64,000 bases of DNA, taken from contig CAWCCQ010000002.1 in the NCBI GenBank assembly GCA_963794215.1, positions 817,938 through 881,937 on the forward strand, in the 5' to 3' direction. The stretch is from DATKRB01 sp963794215 (GTDB lineage: Bacteria > Actinomycetota > Acidimicrobiia > Acidimicrobiales > RAAP-2). Both the position numbers and the translations under genes were made by a program. A model generated the notes under the pieces. The model ran no database searches. It was not told the DNA's origin and was given only the letters and a program-made list of their open reading frames with translations. Below are positions 27,001 to 36,710 of this stretch, piece after piece; positions within the stretch are counted from its first letter, which is position 1, and each line of letters starts with the position of its first letter.

Positions 27001-27042
27001 CGGTCTTCTCCTTGCTCGCTTTGGGGTTGTTCGCTTTGGCGG

Positions 27043-27451
27043 CTAACAGGGCCACCGTCCAGACCTCCCGCCCGAGACCCGACGGGCCACGAGCAGCCCG
27101 AGGGATCTGGCCAGACGGTCGCCAGCCGGGTCGCCGGCCCGGTGACGGCACGTCAGATACCGCAGGCCCTGCTGCTGTGCCGCGGCGACGACGATCCCCG
27201 CCAGTTCGCTCACCCATCCCGAGCCGTCGTCGTTCGGGAGCGACCGTGATCCAGGCCCGTCCCGGGGTGGAGCCACGGCGCCCAAGACGCCGACGCCGAC
27301 CAGCGGACCCGCACCCTCGAACGCCCCCCACGACCAGGTCGCCGTCGGCCGGCTCGTAGCCGGACGGCCCGTACCGCTCCAGGAACCTCCGGGCGTCGCC
27401 GAGCGGCAGGGTGGCGAACGAGGCGCCCGACGCGGTCAGCAGCGCGGCCAT
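27043..27451 (-). CDS. GNAT acetyltransferase-like protein (one frame break)
   Basis: The first frame (from about 27451, open to 27610) gives FATLPLGDARRFLERYGPSG and YEPADGDLVVGGV; a break near 27300 leads to VSELAGIVVAAAQQQGLRYL, TCRHRAGDPAGDRLARSLG and the end at 27043. The pattern of acetyl-CoA-binding helix, long helix and LARSLGL end fits GNAT. It is upstream of pckG on the same strand and divergent from the hyf-like cluster. Confidence 0.5.
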
Positions 27452-27607
27452 CTCAACCCCGCGGCCGCGCCGGGAAGGGGCCGGTGGGTCGCTCTCCGAG
27501 ACGTCGGTGGTGGGGACATGGAGCTCGCGTGAGTGGTTCGGGCGGCACGAAGCCGCCGCCGATAGGAGGTCAGCCGCAGAGTGTAGCGATTTGACAACGT
27601 ACGTAAT

Positions 27608-27619
27608 CATCGATTGATG
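27608..27619. promoter_or_regulatory. Candidate ArsR site before the hyf-like cluster
   Basis: CATCGATTGATG, an inverted repeat (CATC/GATG) 12 bp before the first gene. A similar CATCAATTCATG lies before the ArsR gene at 34830. TTGACA-like boxes on both strands (27592 plus, 27632 minus) mark a divergent promoter. Confidence 0.45.
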
Positions 27620-27631
27620 TTTCTGTCAACT

Positions 27632-28123
27632 ATGCGGCTCTCGACGTTGGCCCGCCGATGGCGCGCGCACCCGGCCGCCATCCCCTCCCCTGAGCCCGGT
27701 TCGCCCGGCGTGCCAGGAGGCGGCCAGGCGCAACCGGGGCTCGCTGCAGCTCCGCCACGTCGACGCCGGGTCGTGCAACGGCTGCGAGCTGGAGATCGCC
27801 TCGATCTTCTCCCCGGTCTATGACGCCGAGCGGTTCGGGATCCGCCTCGAGGCGTCCCCTCGTCATGCCGACGGCCTGCTGGTCACCGGGCCGGTCACCC
27901 GCAACATGGCCGACCCGCTGCGCAAGACCTTCGACGCCGTGCCCCGAGCCCCGGGTGGTCGTCGCGGTGGGCGACTGCGCCCGGGACTGCGGCGTCTTCG
28001 CCGGCGCCTACGGCGTCGAGGGCGCGGTGGCCGACGTCGTGCCGGTCGACGTCGAGATCGCCGGCTGCCCGCCTGACCCCGCAGGCGATCATCACCGCGC
28101 TGCGGGGCCTGGCCGGTACGTGA
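27632..28123 (+). CDS. Hydrogenase-4/complex I small Fe-S subunit, HyfI/NuoB-like (frame-broken)
   Basis: Frames joined give ARRNRGSLQLRHVDAGSCNG then CELEIASIFSPVYDAERFGI, HADGLLVTGPVTRNMADPL, VVVAVGDCARDCGVFAGAYG, VPVDVEIAGCPPTPQAI. The four cysteines of the [4Fe-4S] cluster (CNGC, GDCARDC, GCPP) follow the hydrogenase CxxC spacing, not the CC of true NuoB. Membrane-associated electron relay to the large subunit. Three frame changes (about 27725, 27945, 28075). Overlaps the next gene by GTGA. Confidence 0.8.
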
Positions 28124-30156
28124 CGCCGGCCTCTCGGTCGCCACCGCCCTGGTCGGCCTGGCCGCCTCGCTGGCCGGGGCGATGCGCGCCGCGAGCGGCT
28201 CCGGGCCCAGCTCGTCTGTCGCCCTGACCGTCGCCGCCTGCGTCTGCGGGTTCGCGGTGGCCGCCGACGTGCTCGCGCACCGGCGACGCGGCCGTGGTGC
28301 ACACCAACCAGCTGCTCCCGCTGCAGCGGGTTCTCGCTCGACCTCGACCGCTTCGGTGCCCTGTTCGTCGCCGTCTCGGCCGGCGTCGGCGATCTGCGCC
28401 ATGGTCTTCCGCCTCGGCTACGACGGCCATGGCCTGTCCAGCCGCACGGCGTCGTGCGTGCTCCCGCTGTTCGTCACGACGCTGCTGCTCGTGCCGGCCG
28501 CGGCCAGCGTCGACCACGTTCCTGTTCTTGTGGGAGCTGATGGCGGTCACGTCGCTGCTGTTGGTCCTGGTCGACCACCGCCGCCGGCGCCGAGGTGCCA
28601 GCGGCCGGCCAGTGGTACGCGGTGATGACCCAGTTCGGCGCGGCCGCGCTGCTCTTGGCGTTGGTGCTGCTGGCCGACCCACGCCGGCAGCCAGTCCTTC
28701 GCCGCCATCGCCGCCCATCGGCCGCACCTGCCCCCTGGGTGCGCATCGACCGCCTTCGTGCTGGCGGTGGTCGGTTTCGGCTCGAAAGCCGGGATGGTGC
28801 CGCTGCACGTGTGGCTGCCCCGGGCCCATCCCGAGGCCCCCGGCCCGGTCTCGGCCCTGATGTCGGCGGCCATGGTCAACCTCGGCGTCTACGGGATCAT
28901 CCGGGTCGGCGACGGCCTGCTCGGCGGCGGGCCGGCGTGGTGGTGGCTGCTGGTCATGGCCCTCGGCGGCGCTGTCGGCCCTGTTCGGGTCGCTGCACTC
29001 GGCCACCAGCACCGACCTCAAGCGACTGCTGGCCTATTCCACGACCGACAACGTCGGGCTCATGCTGCTCGGGGTGGGGGCATCGGGCCTGTTCGCCGTC
29101 GACCGGGCACCGCGCCGCTGGCGGTCGGTGGCCCTGGTCGCCGCCCTGCTTCACGTGGTCTTCCACGCCGTCTTCAAGGGCTCGCTGTTCCTCTCGGCCA
29201 GCTCGCTCCAGCAGGCGACCGGGACCCGCGACCTCGACCGGCTCGGCGGGCTGGTGCGGCGCATGCCGCGTCACCGCGCTCGCTGTTCATGGTGGCCGGC
29301 CTGGCCATCGCGCCCTGCCACCGCTGTGCGGTTTCGTGAGCGAATGGCTGCTGCTCCAGAGCCTGCTGCACGGGCTGCCCTCGTCGGACACCGCCGTCGA
29401 CGATCGCCATGCCTCTTGGGGTGGGCGTGCTGGCCCTCACCGGTGGCCTGACCGCGGCGACGTTCGTCAAGGCGATCGGCATCGGACTCCTCGGCCAGCC
29501 CCGCAGCGACCGGCGCCGCAGCCGCGGGCGAGGTCCCGGCCACGATGTGGGTCGGCGCCGGGCATGCTGGCGCTGCTATGTGTGGTCTTCGGCGTCGCGC
29601 CCCGTTTCTGGTGCATCCCCGCCGTGGTCGACGCGGCGCGGAGCGGGCTCGGCCAGCGGCGTCCGCGCACCCCTTGGCTCGGCGGTGGAGCGTCGGGCTC
29701 GCCGGGCGTCCGCGGCATGCTCGCCCCGGGGCTGCTGGCGCTCGGCCTGGTCGTGGCGGTGTCGCTGGCTGCCGGGGCCCGCCGGCTGGCCCAGCGCGGG
29801 CGCGCTGCGCCGCACCGAGGCGTGGGGGTGCGGGCAGGGAGGTCCAGACGGCCCGCATGCAGTACACGGCCACCTCGTTCGCCGAGCCGCTGACCCGGGT
29901 GTTCGACGACGTGCTTGCGCCCGGCCCATGACCTCGACGTCAGCCACAGTCGCCGAGTCGCGCTACTACGTCGAGGCGGCCACGTTCCACACCTCGACTC
30001 GACGACGCCTTCGAGCGCCACGGCTACCGCCCCGCTCGTCAGTGGCCTCGGGCTGGTGGGGCACGCCTGGCCCGCCGGGTCCCGAACGGCAGCGTGCACC
30101 GCTACCTGGCCTTCGGGCTGGTCGCGCTGGTCGTCGTGCTGGTGGTGCTCGGATGA
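28120..30156 (+). CDS. HyfB/NuoL-like proton-pumping membrane subunit (frame-broken)
   Basis: About 679 codons, the length of HyfB. Joined frames give SVATALVGLAASLAGAMRAA, FSLDLDRFGALFVAVSAGVG, FLFLWELMAVTSLLLVLVDH, FGSKAGMVPLHVWLPRAHPE, APGPVSALMSAAMVNLGVYG, DLKRLLAYSTTDNVGLMLLG, the broad MFMVAGLA-like SLFMVAGLAIAALPPLCGF and SEWLLLQSLLHGLP. The K-containing HVWLPRAHPEAPGPVSALMS is the proton-channel signature of the antiporter-like subunits. More than ten frame changes. Ends by ATGA overlap with the next gene. Confidence 0.8.
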
Positions 30157-31130
30157 GCGGCGTCCTGGCCGGTCGTCTCGGTGGTCGCCGTGGCTCGTGC
30201 TCCAGGTCGTCGGCCGTGGTTGCTCGGCGGCCCGCTGCTCTCGGGCTGATGCGCAAGGTGCGCTGCCGACTCGAGGGTCGGGTCGGGCCGCCCATCCGCC
30301 AGCCGCTGCTCGACCTGCGCAAGCTCGTCCGCAAGGAGCGGACCCGCCCCGAGCAGGCCAGCTGGATGTTCTCGGCGGCCCCGCTCGTGCTGGTGGCCAC
30401 CGCGTTGCGTGGTCGCCGTGCCATCGCGCCGCTGCTCGCTACCGACCCCGCCTTCGGCTGGTCGGCCGACCTGTTCGCCGTCGTCTTCCTGCTGCTCGTG
30501 GGCTCGGTCGCCCTCGCCCTCGGCGCCCTCGACACCGGGACCGCGTTCGGGGGCATGGGGGCGAGCCGGGCCATGACCATCGGTGCGCTCGGCCGAACCG
30601 GCGCTGCTGGTCGCCGTCCTCGCCCTCTCGATGCCGGCCCACTCGTCGAACCTGCCCGACCATCGTCAGCCGCTCCCTGGCCCATCCCGGCCTGGCTGGC
30701 CAGCCCCGCAGCGGCTGCTTGGCCTGGTGGCCTTCCTGATCGTGATCGTGGCCGAGAGCGGGCGGCTGCCGGTCGACAACCCGAGCACCCACCTCGAGCT
30801 GACGATGATCCACGAGGCCATGGTCCTCGAGTACGCCGGCCCCGACCTGGCCCTGGTCAAGCTGGGCGAGGCGATGCGCCTCGGTCTCCTGCTCGGCCTG
30901 CTTCGCCGACCTGTTCGTCCCCTGGGGCATCGCCACCGCCCCGGGCGCCGGGCACCTCGCGCTCGGGCTCGTGGCGCTCGGCGCCAAGGTGGCGGTCGCT
31001 CGGCGTCGGCGCTGGCCGTCTTCGAGGTGCTCGATGGCCAAGCTGCGGCTGTTCCGGGTGCCCGAGCTGATGGCCGGCGGCTTCGTGCTCGCCGTGCTCG
31101 GCCGTGATCTCCGGCCTGGTGGTGCCATGA
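30153..31130 (+). CDS. HyfC/HycD/NuoH-like membrane subunit (frame-broken)
   Basis: Joined frames give LMRKVRCRLEGRVGPPIRQP, LLDLRKLVRKERTRPEQASW, FAVVFLLLVGSVALALGALD, GTAFGGMGASRAMTIGALAE, LLGLVAFLIVIVAESGRLPV, DNPSTHLELTMIHEAMVLEY. These are the conserved loops of NuoH-type subunits (RxEGRxGPP, ESGRLPxDNPxTHLELTMIHE), which hold the peripheral arm on the membrane arm. About 325 codons; roughly six frame changes. ATGA overlap with the next gene. Confidence 0.85.
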
Positions 31131-31789
31131 GCGGCCCGACCTTCACTCGACCGCTCACCTTCGGCCGCTGGCGCCGTGCTGGTCTGCGCGGTCGCCGTCT
31201 TGTGGCTGAGCGTCCTGCGGGCGGTCGTGCGGGTCGCTGGCCGTCCAGGGCGTCGCCCTCGGGCGGTCGCCGCCTCCTCGGCGTCCACTTCCACGACGCC
31301 GGCCTGGTCGCCACCGCGGTGGTCGTGCTGGCCGTCAAGGGCGTGGTCATCCCGGCGCTGCTGCGACCGCGTCGGGTGGCGCGGCGCCACTGAGCGCGAG
31401 CGGCGCCCGCTGGTCAACGTCCCGGCCTCGCTCGTCGCCTCCGCGCGCTCATCGTCGTCGCCTTCGCCGCGGCCCGCGGCGTGGCCGCACTTCGTCGGCA
31501 CCACGGCCGGCGCGCTCGTCCCCGTCGGGCTCGCCACCTTGCTGGTCGGCTTCTTCGTCCTCGTCGCCCGGCGCCGGCCGGTCTTTCAGATCGTCGGGCT
31601 GCTGCTCGTCGACAACGGCATCGCGCTGGTGGCGTTCCTCGTGCACCGCCGGCGTCCCGTTCCTGATCGAGCTCGGCGTCTCCCTCGACGTCCTGCTTGG
31701 GCGTCGTCGTCCTCATGGTGCTGGCCCAGCGCCTGCGCTCTGAGTTCGGCGATCTCGACCTCGACGAGCTCCAGGAGCTGCACGACTGA
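31127..31789 (+). CDS. HyfE-like membrane subunit (frame-broken)
   Basis: Joined frames give AVAAFLGVHFHDAGLVATAV, VVLAVKGVVIPALLRRRV, VNVPASLVASALLIVVAFAA, LVPVGLATLLVGFFVLVARR, RPVFQIVGLLLVDNGIALVA and the end SEFGDLDLDELQELHD. HyfE is a NuoK-like subunit; the FQ-x-VGLLLxDNGI segment is its mark. About 220 codons. TGATG overlap with the next gene. Confidence 0.75.
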
Positions 31790-33258
31790 TGGTCGCTGGT
31801 GCTCATCCTCGTCGCTCCCTCTCGCTCGGCGGCGCCGTCGTCGGCGCGCCTGGCGACGCCGCTGGGCCGGCTGGGTCGCGGTCGGCAGCAACGGCGCCGC
31901 CCTGGGCCTCGGGATCGTGCTCGCCGTCCGCGTCGTCCGGACACGGCCCGCTCGAGCGGCGCTCGGCGGGGTGCTGCGAGCCGACGCGCTGAGCGCGTTC
32001 ATGGTGGTGGTCATCGGGGCCATCGCCGTGCTGGCCTCGTGGCTCGGCGTCCGCACCATCGCCGTCGAGATCGCGACCGGGCGGTGCACACGGCGGCGAC
32101 GCCACGCTCTACGCCGTCCTGGTCCAGGCCTTCGTCGCCGCCATGCTGCTCGCCGTCTTGGCCGCCAACCTCGGCGTGCTGTGGGTGGCCGTCGAGGCGA
32201 CCACCGTCGTCACCACCTTCCTGGTCGGCCACCGCCGGACCAAGGGCGCCCTCGAAGCCTCGTGGAAGTACATCGTCATCTGCTCGGTCGGCATCGCCCT
32301 GGCCTTCTTGGGCACCGTGCTCGTCTACTGGCCGCCCTCCACGCCGGAGGCCACTCGGCCGGCGCCCTCGACTGGACGTCGCTCATGGCCCACGCCCACC
32401 ACCTCGACCCCTCGGTGCTGCGGCTCGGCGTTCGCCCTCGTCGTCCTCGGCTACGGCACCAAGGTCGGCCTCGCCCCCATGCACAGCTGGCTGCCCGACG
32501 CCCACAGCCAGGCCCCCGCCCCGATCTCCGCCCTCATGTCCGGGGTGCTGCTCACCGTCGCCTTCTACGCCATCTTGCGCTTCAAGGCGGTCGCCGACCT
32601 CGCCCTCGGGCCCGGCTTCTCCCGCACGCTGCTCGTCATCGTGGCCCTGCTCTCGCTGGCCGTCGCCGCCTCGCTGCTGCTCACCCAGCGCGACTACAAG
32701 CGGATGCTCGCCTACCACAGCATCGAGCACATGGGCCTCATCGCCCTGGGCGCGGCCGCCGGGCATCCCGCTCGCCATCGCCGCCGTGCTGCTGCACATC
32801 CTCGGCCACGGCCTGGCCAAGAGCGTGCTGTTCCTGACCTCGGGCGAGATCATGGCCGCCGAGGGCACCAGCCAGATCGACGGGGTCCGGGCCCTGCTCG
32901 CCCGACGCCCCGCCCTCGGCGGGGTCTTCGGCTTCGGGCTGGTGGCCCTGCTCGGGCTTCCCGCCCTTCAGCCTGTTCGCCAGCGAGCTGAACATGGTCC
33001 GGGCCGAGTTCCAGGTCGGGCTCGGCTGGGCCGCCGTCGCCGCCGTGGTGGCCATGGTGGTGATCTTCGTCGCCGTGGTCGGCCACGCCCGCCACATGCT
33101 CCTCGGCGCCACCGACGCCACCGAGGCGCTGGCGCCGACCCCGCGCTGGGTGGCCGCACCGCTCGTCGGCGGCCTTGTCGGTCTGCGGCCTCATCGGCGT
33201 GTTCGCCTGGCCGCTGTCGGGCCTGCTGCACGCCGCCGCCCACGTGGTGGCGCCATGA
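31789..33258 (+). CDS. HyfF/NuoN-like proton-pumping membrane subunit (frame-broken)
   Basis: Joined frames give LRADALSAFMVVVIGAIAVL, AFVAAMLLAVLAANLGVLWV, AVEATTVVTTFLVGHRRTKG, ALEASWKYIVICSVGIALAF, LGYGTKVGLAPMHSWLPDAH, SQAPAPISALMSGVLLTVAF, YKRMLAYHSIEHMGLIALGA, LLHILGHGLAKSVLFLTSGE. Channel residues of antiporter-like subunits are present (VEATT, KVGLAPMHSWLPDAH, HGLAKS). About 490 codons. Several frame changes; the central part 32143-32760 reads cleanly. Overlaps the next gene by ATGA. Confidence 0.85.
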
Positions 33259-34802
33259 TCCGCGACCGACGGCGCTGCCGGTCGACCTCCATGCCCGTCG
33301 GTCGCCACCGCCTCGCCGGCACCGTGCGGCCGTGCGGACCTGGTCGACGCGGCCAGTGCGCTCTTCGCCGAGGGCATGCGCCTCGCCCTGGTCTCCGGCC
33401 ACGACGACGGCAGCGTCGATGCGCGTCGTCTACCTCTTCACCGCCGGGCCACCCGACCGCCGGGTCGAGCTGCACGTGCCGCTCGACCGCGCACCGGCCC
33501 CAGGTGCCGACGCTGGCCGCGCTGTCGTTCCCGGCCAGCCGCTTCGAGCGCGAGCTCGCCGACCTCTTCGGCATCGAGCCGCGTCGGCCACCCCCAGCCC
33601 CGCCGCCTGGTCCTGCACCAGCACTGGCCGGAGGGCTGGCACCCGATGCGCCACGACGCCGGAGCCGCGCCGCCGATGGTCGCCGACGCCGGGTCGTTCC
33701 CCTTCGTGCCGGTCGAGGGGCCCGGCGTCTACGAGATCCCGGTCGGCCCGGTCCACGCCGGGCTCATCGAGCCCGGCCACTTCCGGTTCTGGGTCGTGGG
33801 CGAGACCATCCTGCGCATGAAGGCCCGGCTGTGGTTCGTCCACAAAGGGCATCGAGAGGCTCTTCGAAGGACAAGACGTCGCCTCCGGCCTCGAGCTCGC
33901 CGAGCGGATCTCGGGCGACACCGCCGTCGGCCACGCCCTCGCCTACTGCCTGGCCGTCGAGGACGCACTGGCGATCGCGGTGCCCGACGAGCGCCCAGCG
34001 TCCTGCGGGCCGTGCTGCTCGAACTCGAACGGCTCTACAACCACGTCGCCGACATCGGCGCGCTGTGCAACGACGTCGGGTTCGGGCTGGCCCAGGCCTG
34101 GGCCCTCGACCCTGCGCGAGCAGCTCCTGCGGCTCAACGCCGAGATCACCGGCCACCGCCTGCTCCGCGGCGGCGTCGTGCCCGGCGGCGCCCGCGTTCG
34201 CCGCCTCCCCACCGCGGCCGAGCTGGCCGAGATCGGTCGAGCGCTTCGAGGAGCTGGTCGAGCTGGCCAGCTCCAACACCCTCGTCATGGAGCGCTTCAC
34301 CGGCACCGCCGTCCTCGACCAGTGCCCACGCCCGCGACCTCGGCGTCGTCGGCGTCGTCGCCCGAGCGTCGGGCCTCGACTTCGACGCCCGCATCGCCCA
34401 CCCCTTCATCGACCCGGCCGACGGGTTCTCCCCGGCCGTACAGACGACCGGGGACGTGCTGGCCCGCTTCGCCGTCCGGGTCGACGAGGTGCGGGCCTCG
34501 CTGTCATTGCTGGCCGACCTCATCGGCCGCGGCCGCCGACCTCCACGCCGTCGTGCCGCTCGGATGGCGCTGCCGTCGGAGGCCAGTCAGCCGGAGGGGT
34601 CGGCATCGTCGAGGGGTGGCGGGCGCCATCGTCCACCGGGTCGAGGTCGACGACCAGGGCCGGCTGGCCCGGGTGCAAGATCGTGGACCCCTCGTTCCTC
34701 AACTGGCCGGCGCTGCCGGTCTCCCTGGCCGACACCATCGTCCCCGACTTCCCCCTCGCCAACAAGAGCTTCAACCTCTCCTACGCCGGCAACGACCTGT
34801 GA
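33255..34802 (+). CDS. HyfG/NuoCD-like large subunit lacking nickel ligands (frame-broken)
   Basis: The N-terminal 30-kDa-like domain (RVVYLFTAGPPDRRVELHVP, FPASRFERELADLFGIEPRG, LHQHWPEGWHPMR) is followed by the 49-kDa-like domain (FRFWVVGETILRMKARLWFV, HKGIERLFEGQDVASGLELA, LELERLYNHVADIGALCNDV, GFGLAQAW, MERFTGTAVLDQ, DFDARIAHPFIDP). Where NiFe enzymes have C-G-x-C after the ER motif this has RISGDTAVGH, and at the C-terminus DPSFLNWPAL replaces D-P-C-x2-C. All four nickel cysteines are gone, so hydrogen or formate-hydrogenlyase chemistry is unlikely. About 515 codons, around eight frame changes. Confidence 0.85.
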   Translation: MIRDRRRCRSTSMPVGRHRLAGTVRPCGPGRRGQCALRRGHAPRPGLRPRRRQRRCASSTSSPPGHPTAGSSCTCRSTAHRPQVPTLAALSFPASRFERELADLFGIEPRRPPPAPPPGPAPALAGGLAPDAPRRRSRAADGRRRRVVPLRAGRGARRLRDPGRPGPRRAHRARPLPVLGRGRDHPAHEGPAVVRPQRASRGSSKDKTSPPASSSPSGSRATPPSATPSPTAWPSRTHWRSRCPTSAQRPAGRAARTRTALQPRRRHRRAVQRRRVRAGPGLGPRPCASSSCGSTPRSPATACSAAASCPAAPAFAASPPRPSWPRSVERFEELVELASSNTLVMERFTGTAVLDQCPRPRPRRRRRRRPSVGPRLRRPHRPPLHRPGRRVLPGRTDDRGRAGPLRRPGRRGAGLAVIAGRPHRPRPPTSTPSCRSDGAAVGGQSAGGVGIVEGWRAPSSTGSRSTTRAGWPGCKIVDPSFLNWPALPVSLADTIVPDFPLANKSFNLSYAGNDL

Positions 34803-34829
34803 CCACATCCCGCCAACAACTGCCAGATT

Positions 34830-34841
34830 CATCAATTCATG
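34830..34841. promoter_or_regulatory. Candidate ArsR autoregulatory site
   Basis: CATCAATTCATG, similar in 10 of 12 positions (and the following T) to the site at 27608. It lies in the only non-coding gap between the large-subunit gene and the ArsR gene, so an internal promoter controlled by ArsR is plausible. Confidence 0.4.
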
Positions 34842-34941
34842 TAACGTTGAGGTTCGCAGGTCAGGCGTCCGGCCACGGCCACCGAGCTCGCACCCCGCAC
34901 CGCGACGAAGCGGTGAGCATCTGCACGAGGAGCTGCCGCTC

Positions 34942-35283
34942 ATGACGACTCCCATCTACCAGGTCAAGGCCGAGTTCTTCAAGACGCTCGGCCACCCGGC
35001 GCGGATCCGCATCCTCGAGGTGCTGCGGGATGGCGAACGGCCGGTCAGCGAGCTGATCCCCGAGGTCGGCATCGAAGCCTCGCACCTCTCCCAACAGCTC
35101 GGCCTCATGCGCCGGGCCAACCTCATCCAGTCCCGCAAGGTCGGGTCGAACGTCTACTACTCGGTCGGCGAGCCCATGCTCTTCGAGCTCCTCGAAGTGG
35201 CCAAGCGGATCATCACCGCCTCCCTGGCCGAAACCCAGGAGCTGCTCGAACAGATGCAGGCATCCAGCCCAAGCTCCGCGTGA
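34942..35283 (+). CDS. ArsR-family regulator of the hyf-like cluster (Rv0081-like)
   Basis: A protein of 113 residues from ATG 34942 with GAGGAG upstream; no frame break. Winged-helix ArsR fold: YQVKAEFFKTLGHPARIRIL, EVLRDGERPVSELIPEVGIE, ASHLSQQLGLMRRANLIQSR, KVGSNVYYSVGEPMLFELLE. No metal-binding CxC motif, so it likely senses something other than arsenic, like M. tuberculosis Rv0081, which precedes an equivalent cluster there. Here the gene is at the 3' end. Confidence 0.85.
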   Translation: MTTPIYQVKAEFFKTLGHPARIRILEVLRDGERPVSELIPEVGIEASHLSQQLGLMRRANLIQSRKVGSNVYYSVGEPMLFELLEVAKRIITASLAETQELLEQMQASSPSSA

Positions 35284-35354
35284 CGAAGGGACCTTGGGCC
35301 CTACCTGACCGACCAACCGGTCCGTACAGTCGATTACCTGGCTGACGTCCGAAA

Positions 35355-35790
35355 GGCAGTGCCGCGCCCGGAGGCCCTGAACCCAGACGAGTGCCTCCAG
35401 CGCCTGGAGGCCCAGTCGGTCGGTCGGTCGGGATCACCGTGGAAGCCCTGCCTGTGGTGCCGCCCGTCAACTTCGGACTGCTCGGCGACTCCATCGTCTT
35501 CCGAACCATTCCGGCCACCAAACTCCACACGGCAACCAAGTCCAACGTCGTCGCCTTCGAAGTTTCCAATGTCGTCGCCTTCGAAGTCGACAGTTACGAA
35601 CCCAACTGTCGCTGAGGCTGGAGCGTCCTGGTCATCGGCCAAGATGCCCTCCGACGAAATCGACGACGCAGCAGAAACGCTGGGCATCGAGGCCCGACGG
35701 ACAGGCGTCGCACTTCGTGCGTGTCGAGGGATCCCAGATCACCGGACGGCAGTTCGACCCATCGTCGCAAATAGGCAGCGGCCAAGCCAA
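35355..35790 (+). pseudogene. PNPOx-like (pyridoxamine phosphate oxidase-family) flavin protein remnant
   Basis: Joined frames give EALNPDECLQRLEAQSVGR, GITVEALPVVPPVNFGLLGD, SIVFRTIPATKLHTATKSNV, VAFEVDSYEP, GWSVLVIGQ and HFVRVEGSQITGRQFDPS, the split-barrel fold of actinobacterial PNPOx-like proteins. At least three frame changes and an internal 24-bp tandem duplication show that it is broken. Confidence 0.65.
35541..35588 (+). repeat. 24-bp tandem duplication inside the PNPOx remnant
   Basis: Two adjacent 24-bp units (35541-35564, 35565-35588) differ at two bases and duplicate the codons SNVVAFEV. Confidence 0.85.
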
Positions 35791-35799
35791 TCTTCGGTC

Positions 35800-36710
35800 T
35801 CGGCGCCCGCGATTCGGGAATCTTGATCACCCACTTTCGAGTTCGGAGCCCGAAGTTTGGCGTTGACGAGGGGACCCCGCGAAGGCGCATCGATCCCGCC
35901 GACTGTCGCGTTCAATCACGTGAGGATTCAGACTTCCTACACGGCGAAGGGTGGTTCACATCACCGTGGGTTACGTATTGCGGCTTCGCCCTCTCACCCC
36001 TCGAAGACCGGACCGAGGCGCCGGAGGAGCGCTCGATTTCCCTTTCGAGTCCGGGCTGTCCAGCGACGGATACACGGTCCCGATCGAGGTGCTCGCACAT
36101 CCACGCCTTTAGCTCGACCCACATCGAACTGCTCGATGCCGAGGTCATGCCACAGCACCCACTCGTTGAGCAGGCGCTTGGCCATTGAAGCCTGCCGACA
36201 CCGGGAGGCAGTGCTGCGAGCAGAAGCAGGCCGCATTTCTTTGTCGACCTCTCGGCCCCGCGCAGGTCGCCCCGTAGGCGGGATTTCGGGAAAAGCGTGG
36301 ACGCAATGTTCGCAAGCGGGAGTTTCGGTGGTCGGTGGGGCGCAAGCAGTTGTTCGTGCGTCAGGACAACCTCCGCCTCAAGCAGGCCAAGACGTACCGC
36401 GACTGCGCTGAACTCGTCCGGCAGGGCGTGTCCCTTCGATCACACGGCCACACTCCCGCGGCCGGTCAACGCACCGATCGACCGACTCGAAGACCTGCTC
36501 AGCTCAACTCACAAGGAGAAGGCTCTTTCGGCCAGTCCCGCCACTTCCAGGGGTCCCGAATCTTGAGCTCGGCACCCAGGAGTCTGGTGTGATGGGGGCT
36601 CCACGGCTAGCACCTATCCGCTGATGTCCTGGTCAGTGTGCTGGTCGAGTTCTCGGCACCCCACGTGTTTACAAGCCGGGAACCAGATTCAGCCCCTCCC
36701 ATGCCCTGCG
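35800..36710. other. Decayed accessory stretch without a supported gene
   Basis: Frames such as KRLLNEWVLWHDLGIEQFDV (minus, about 36110-36180) and VRQDNLRLKQAKTYRDCAEL (plus, about 36355-36415) have natural composition but are short and unassigned. Probably gene fragments in a region of repeated insertion and deletion. Confidence 0.3.

Noticed and set aside
27863..34306. Long Arg/Pro/Ala-rich minus-strand frames across the hyf-like cluster
   Set aside because: Very high GC removes stop codons on the reverse strand; no family resemblance, and the plus-strand subunits are clear.
33255..34802. Calling the large subunit a NiFe hydrogenase catalytic subunit
   Set aside because: Both cysteine pairs that bind nickel are absent in the translated sequence.
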